Below, piece after piece: positions 59,601-64,000 of a stretch of 64,000 nucleotides of DNA. Origin of the DNA: Siderastrea radians (taxonomy: Eukaryota; Cnidaria; Anthozoa; Scleractinia; Rhizangiidae); contig OZ024890.1 of the NCBI GenBank assembly GCA_964017195.1, positions 71,131,276-71,195,275 on the forward strand, written 5' to 3'. Each line of letters begins with the position of its first letter. Position 1 is the stretch's first letter. A program made the position numbers and the translations under genes. The notes under the pieces are model-generated. The model searched no databases, was not told the origin of the DNA, and saw nothing but the letters and a program-made list of their open reading frames with translations.

Positions 59601-60520
59601 GGCTGTCACTCGTCTACTGTTACGTGGAAGGTGGTTATGACGCAGTGGTGGTCAGCTCAGAAGATACCGACGTGTTTGTGCTGCTTCTGGCCTTTTCCAG
59701 TTCCATTGACTCCAGTTAGTTCCAGAAATGCAGTACTCAGACGCGCACAAGGTTGATTGACATTAGTAAAGTGGTTGCTATTATCGGGGAAGATGTTTGT
59801 CAGGCTCTCGTTGGTCTTCATTCCTTCACCTGATGTGACACAGTTGCTTTTGCTGGTAAAGGCAAACTCCTCGCCCTAAAGATTGTCAATTCATACAATG
59901 ATGCAAAATAAGCATTCACTGAGCTGGGTCAATCCTGGGACCTCTGGGAAGGCCTTTTCCGGGATATCGAGAAGGTGACCTGCTCTTTCTATTCATCTGG
60001 GGCAAATGCAAGTGATGTGAATGATGTTAGATACAATCTTTTCTTTGCAAAGAATGGAGAGATTGAGTCCTACCAGTTACCAACTTGCAAAGACTGCCTG
60101 CGAAAGCACACCATGCGGGTAAACTATGAAGCGTGTATTTGGAGGCGTAGTCTGCAGTGGAGCCCATCAATCCTTGACCCAGTTGGATTTGGATGGAAGA
60201 TGGGAAGCTCAGCAGAAGACGAATCAAGTCTAACAATTGACGGGATGGATGGAAAGCCTGCTCCCAAGGCAATGCTGGAGCTTCTTGCACGTAGATGTCC
60301 CAGATCGTGCAGACTTGCAGACTGCGTTTGCATGGCGAACGTCCTAACATGTACACAGACTTGTGTTGACTGTAGGACTGTGAAAACTAAGCTGCACAAG
60401 AGGATGTGGAAGTCATTGTTGATGGAGATAGCGAAGAGTAGGATGAAGGTGGTTACTGAGAAGTCCGCTTATATGCCTGATACTCCATTGTTATGTTCCT
60501 CGGCCACTGTCCAGGCCTAA
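56690..60520 (+). pseudogene. Broken copy of a large unclassified multi-copy gene
   Basis: Segments in all three plus frames line up in order as one protein of over 1,000 residues. They include LNRFGHGVS (57050), LAWDNIDRLEETLTGKGTTH (57200), FNLLSIIGKRFQGAGLYDV (57790), AVRVHKRIYEALL (57920), MFPWCFAYDTFNYARYRLVY (58275) and GRILVDQTMEVAVNKDT (58435). Later segments are LGPMPWALTS (59038), EELYVTCEEKCW (59513), VVVSSEDTDVFVLLLAFS (59650), VCQALVGLHSFT (59805) and a Cys-rich end (CPRSCRLADCVCM, 60300). Stops and frameshifts occur every few hundred bases. I know this series from many uncharacterised cnidarian and fish proteins but cannot name a function. The EEA(D)TRLL..SEDTDV part resembles PIN/XPG-like nuclease folds. 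Copy number suggests a mobile or amplified gene. Confidence 0.65.
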
Positions 60521-62660
60521 CTGTCAGATCCAGGGATTTTTAACTTATTCATGCATTGAAGAAGTGAAACACAGTTGACTAGCAGTAGTTCCATTTGAAT
60601 ACCTCTGAGCTTAGTGTGAGACTCTGGCACATAAAGATTAATGGCTACTCAAGAACAAAAAAGCTGTGCGAAAGCATGTTTTACTGTACTAAAATCTAGT
60701 CTAGAATAGAGCAGTTTTCAATTGACTGTCGAAAGTAATGTGCATTTGCTTTGGTTTTGCCTTGCTTTGCTTTACGGTTGGTAAAAAAAAAAAAACCAGC
60801 ACCACCTTCTGAAAAAACCAAAAGTGAAACAAAAACCAATCCCGACATGCTCACAATCATTTCGTGCTTGGCGTCGGTTACATGTATTTGCTTGTCGTTC
60901 TGAATGGTTCAATGCGTTGTTTGTGTCTGTTGAAATTGGCAAATCACAACGAGAGATTTATTCACTCAATTCACAAAAGTACATAAATTATGTATTGATC
61001 ATAAATTATGTTATGTATTATATATTGGTCAGAGTAATTGCTTTTGTTTCGCTATCACGGCACTTAAAAAAGCCGCTCTAACACGTGACAGTAACTTATT
61101 GACTGCCTCAAAGGATTAAAAAGGAACTTCACATTTCATGATGAAACTTAGTTCTATTTCCATTTTTCATAGGAATTTTAAATTTGTAGGAGCAGATGTG
61201 ATTTAGGCAATCCAATTAAATAGCAAAATTTGACCTATTGGCAGCGATAGGCCACTTTGTTTAGTTCGAATGAAATCTAGGGGACTGGATACCAGTTATC
61301 AAGGATACCAAAAAGTGAAATTTTGTTGTTACAGTAGACATTTTTCGGCTTGAAAGTATTGTGATAATGATCTCTAGCAGGTAGGAAAAGATTAAAACAT
61401 AAAACAGTGTAATAGTATCGAATAAGAAAGCACTAGAAAAAAAGAACGCGTTTTCGACCATCAACGCTCACGTGACCAGTCATGTGATTAGACCCTGTCC
61501 AAAAGTACTGATCAAAATGGCATACTGGTTGACTGGGCTTAATTTTTGACTTGTTTATTGAGTCGTTTCCCCAGTTCCGTACAATAAAGTAAGTAAATTG
61601 TGTTAGGAATGCCATGTATAATTCTTACGTTGGAAAATGGCCCGAGGGGGGAGGGGTACGAAAAGGTGTCATTTTCCCTTTGAAGGTGACACAATTGGCA
61701 ATGCTATCACTCGGAAATGTAAACTAGGGATGTTGACCTACATCAGCATGGACATTAGTGGTTGTCCTCCGGAGTGGTACCAATCGGCCAAATTTAGGGT
61801 CCTGGCTCATGCACTACCAATAGAACTTTGGATGTATGTGTTTCCGTTCCGCACCAACGTAGAAACTAACCACCTTGTTTGTTTGTAAATAATAGAGCTG
61901 ATCAAGGGTTGCATATTTTAAAGTCACTTCTTCTCAAATCAGCGGGCGGCTTCCGGTTCAAACGTCGAACTTGACATGCACTGAACCTAACTGCTATTTT
62001 GGTGGGACCTTAATGATTAAGTTGATTCAGAGGTCAACCTTAGTCAGTCGAACTTAATTCTCCAAAACAGCGGGAGGTAATCATAATACAGTTTTTATTT
62101 TTTTTTGTTCTGTTATTTTCAGAATCTACAAAATTAACAGTCGTCCACAAAAATAACAATAGCAAATTACAATTTGACGTCCATGCAATCGTTAGCATTG
62201 ATTCTTGTCGAGGGAGCGTTTACAGTCCGAGCGACCCAGTTCCCTTTAAATTGCAGGAACGTTCAGTGCACCGTTCAAAGCACAAGTGGTCACGGTTTAA
62301 TGGATGACTAGTCATGCTTATCGGTTTTAAGCCAATCACTAGCGCTGTTCTATTCAATTAAGTTCGACGTTTGAATCAATGTCAAACCTGCCGTTCTATT
62401 CGACTGACCTAGTCGAATAGAACGGTAGGGTCGACCCAAACACAAATCTATCGAACTTAACTGATTCATGCATCGATCCGAACCTAATAATTTCAATTAG
62501 GTTTGGCACATTTGAACCGGGCCTTAAGCATTTAGGTATCGTACCCATTCAGCTGCTGCACAAGCACTGTGCAACGAAGTAGTGGTTTAAATATTACCGA
62601 TGTCCTTTTTTTAAGGTTGTAGTATGATTGTCGAGAATTACTCTCCCAATGGTTTTTCAG
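60521..62660. other. Intron or intergenic sequence before gene E pentraxin exon
   Basis: No gene is supportable. A possible inverted-repeat element spans about 61944-62526 (ends share CCGGTTCAAACGT/CCGGTTCAAATGT) and contains a perfect hairpin at 62391-62425 (CCGTTCTATTCGACT and its inverse). Confidence 0.4.
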
Positions 62661-62880
62661 GTCATTCCTTCAGGTTTGCTTCTCAAGGTGAAACAAATGC
62701 GGTTTTTATTGAAAGTGTGATCGACCTGACGGCTTTCACTGTGTGTCTGTGGATGCGAACAAATAACAAGGATCGCCGTGGTATCTTTGTAAGCTACACG
62801 CTTCGGGAAGAAAACAGAGACAACGCGCTGTCGCTTGGCAACTACAAAAACTTGAAATTAACAATAAATAACGCTGGAAG
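62661..62880 (+). CDS. Gene E pentraxin exon
   Basis: A 220-nt exon after TTTTTCAG with a GTAATC donor. It encodes GHSFRFASQGETNAVFIESV, LTAFTVCLWMRT and LSLGNYKNLKLTINNAGR. Its length (220 nt) and both phases (1 in, 2 out) are identical to gene D exon 47775-47994, and its sequence matches the first part of a pentraxin domain. The remaining pentraxin exons should lie beyond the window. The exon itself is open, in contrast to the damaged PAN exon upstream. It may belong to that decaying gene or to a functional gene whose first exon is elsewhere. Confidence 0.75.
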
Positions 62881-63454
62881 GTAATCCACCCGAAGATAAT
62901 AATCATACTTATTTTTTTGTTTGTTTGTCTGTTTCATTTAAAAATTAGAAAACAATAGTGAGGCAATAGGACCTTAAGATGGCATTTTTGGATTGCATGA
63001 AGCCTTAAAAGGTAGTGTAGAAAAGGAGCTATGACAAATATTTTTAGTATCATGACTTTGTTAATGCACATTTGAATCAATGAAAGCCTAAAACTAATAT
63101 ATTGAGTTTCAGGACAATATCAGTAGTTGTGTTTCGTTATGAAAGGCCAGGATTAAAACGGCAGAATGAAAAAGCCAGGGCCGACTTTTTCAATTTGTTT
63201 CCTTGTTTCCTCGAAAAAGGATAAAACAATTAATATTTTGCTTATTCGAATTCTTATTTTAAACATCGAGTTTAAGTCGTGGCCATGGTGGACTGGAAGT
63301 AATTTGTATATGCTTATAAGTAAAAAGTTATCAAACAAAGTAACTGGTAAAATTCCATATTTTGCACTTACGCTTTGACATTTAGTGATAAACACAAGTG
63401 ATACACTGAAACAATACAACAAGTAAATATTAAAGACAAACTTCAAAGACCTTA

Positions 63455-63693
63455 GACATTTCGACGTCGTCATCAGACGCCACTATCACGAGAAAGATAA
63501 TTATTCTAAGATTGCGAGAAGACCTATTGAAAGTTGAAACAAGTTGAAAAATTAACATAAGGCATTAAACAAAGACCTTGGCGCGAATAGAGTTGGTTTG
63601 CACGTTTAAATCTGGGAGAAACCTACGTATAAAAAGCATCTCTTTAACGAGGCTGTCAAACTTGTTTTTGCATTTGGCGAGCACATGAAACTG
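63455..63693 (-). pseudogene. Penelope-like element C-terminus and terminal motif
   Basis: The minus-strand frame 63693-63565 reads QFHVLAKCKNKFDSLVKEML, then FIRRFLPDLNVQ and SIRAKVFV and a stop, the characteristic end of the Penelope GIY-YIG region. About 90 bases after it, CTGATGACGACGTCGAAATG (minus strand, 63457-63476) is a hammerhead-like terminal motif. This is the third Penelope tail in the window. It was missed by length-based frame listing. Confidence 0.75.
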
Positions 63694-63709
63694 ACTAATT
63701 AAGTTTTTA

Positions 63710-63734
63710 GGAACCAAGCCACTGGCTTGGTTCC
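63710..63734. repeat. Perfect 12-bp-arm palindrome
   Basis: GGAACCAAGCCA, one base, then TGGCTTGGTTCC. Confidence 0.9.
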
Positions 63735-63819
63735 CAAGAACCTGTGTTTGTTAGCCGGAAATTAAACCAAGATCTCCAAGTGCGAGAAGCTAAGCCCACT
63801 ATTCAAAGTCCATTTGAAT

Positions 63820-64000
63820 TGGTAATGTGGTGCCTGGGGATTTTAATAATGAGTATATGAAGAGAATACATGCCCCACCCATTTACTTCGCTGGAGTCCG
63901 CGACAAGGTCGGTCATCTTGGATTGTCTTCAAACCTGACTCACTTTGTGGCTGATGAACAAGATCCTCGTCCGGCACAAGCTGGAGAAGTTGCTCGAGTG
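63820..64000 (+). other. Open reading stretch to window end, unassigned
   Basis: One plus frame stays open to the last base: VVPGDFNNEYMKRI, then HAPPIYFAGVRDKVGHLGL, LTHFVADEQDPRPAQAGEVA. Its composition looks protein-like rather than random, but I recognise no domain and the upstream border is unclear. It could be an exon start or a mobile-element fragment. Confidence 0.3.

Overview
This window is nuclear DNA from an animal, most likely an anthozoan cnidarian (a stony coral or sea anemone). Genes are sparse, split by phased introns with GT-AG borders, and surrounded by Penelope-like, DIRS-order, CR1/L2-like and IS630/Tc1-mariner-like elements, many short inverted-repeat elements and microsatellites. 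The host genes combine secreted PAN/apple, EGF and pentraxin modules and an FDFEDG...GWGHINFDDL module typical of expanded cnidarian secreted families. The species assignment is inference.

Host genes. Five members of a secreted multi-exon family are present: A (+, 1-5634, 5' end outside the window), B (-, 16668-19463), C (+, 30046-37051), D (+, 40502-51780) and a decaying fifth, E (+, 54174 to beyond 62880). B and C are complete and read signal peptide - PAN - EGF - FDFEDG module. D reads signal peptide - PAN - short linker - pentraxin. E has a PAN exon without start and with an in-frame stop, plus a pentraxin exon. All share one intron-phase plan: PAN exon ends in phase 0, a small 0-to-1 exon follows, and the C-terminal module starts in phase 1. 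A complete three-exon gene for a 70-residue cysteine-rich protein lies on the minus strand at 21123-21736.

Mobile DNA. The most notable object is a 3,052-bp DNA transposon at 24881-27932 with 65-68 bp terminal inverted repeats, TA duplications and two convergent, intron-containing, open genes: a DD34E transposase (321 aa) and a 229-aa companion with a SHOCT-like end. It sits inside the endonuclease end of a Penelope-like element, whose tail resumes on the other side. A second Penelope-like element (21956-23863) has inverted terminal arms with a hammerhead-ribozyme core and is itself split by a LINE. A third Penelope tail is at 63455-63693. A broken DIRS-order element (43600-46751) lies in an intron of gene D, and a broken copy of a large unclassified multi-copy gene fills about 56690-60520.

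Between these are several inverted-repeat elements with recognisable target duplications (8-bp hAT-like at 1158-2872, TTA at 12555-13366, ATT at 30609-31621), foldback hairpins, LINE 3' ends with different microsatellite tails, and non-coding DNA in which nothing further can be supported.
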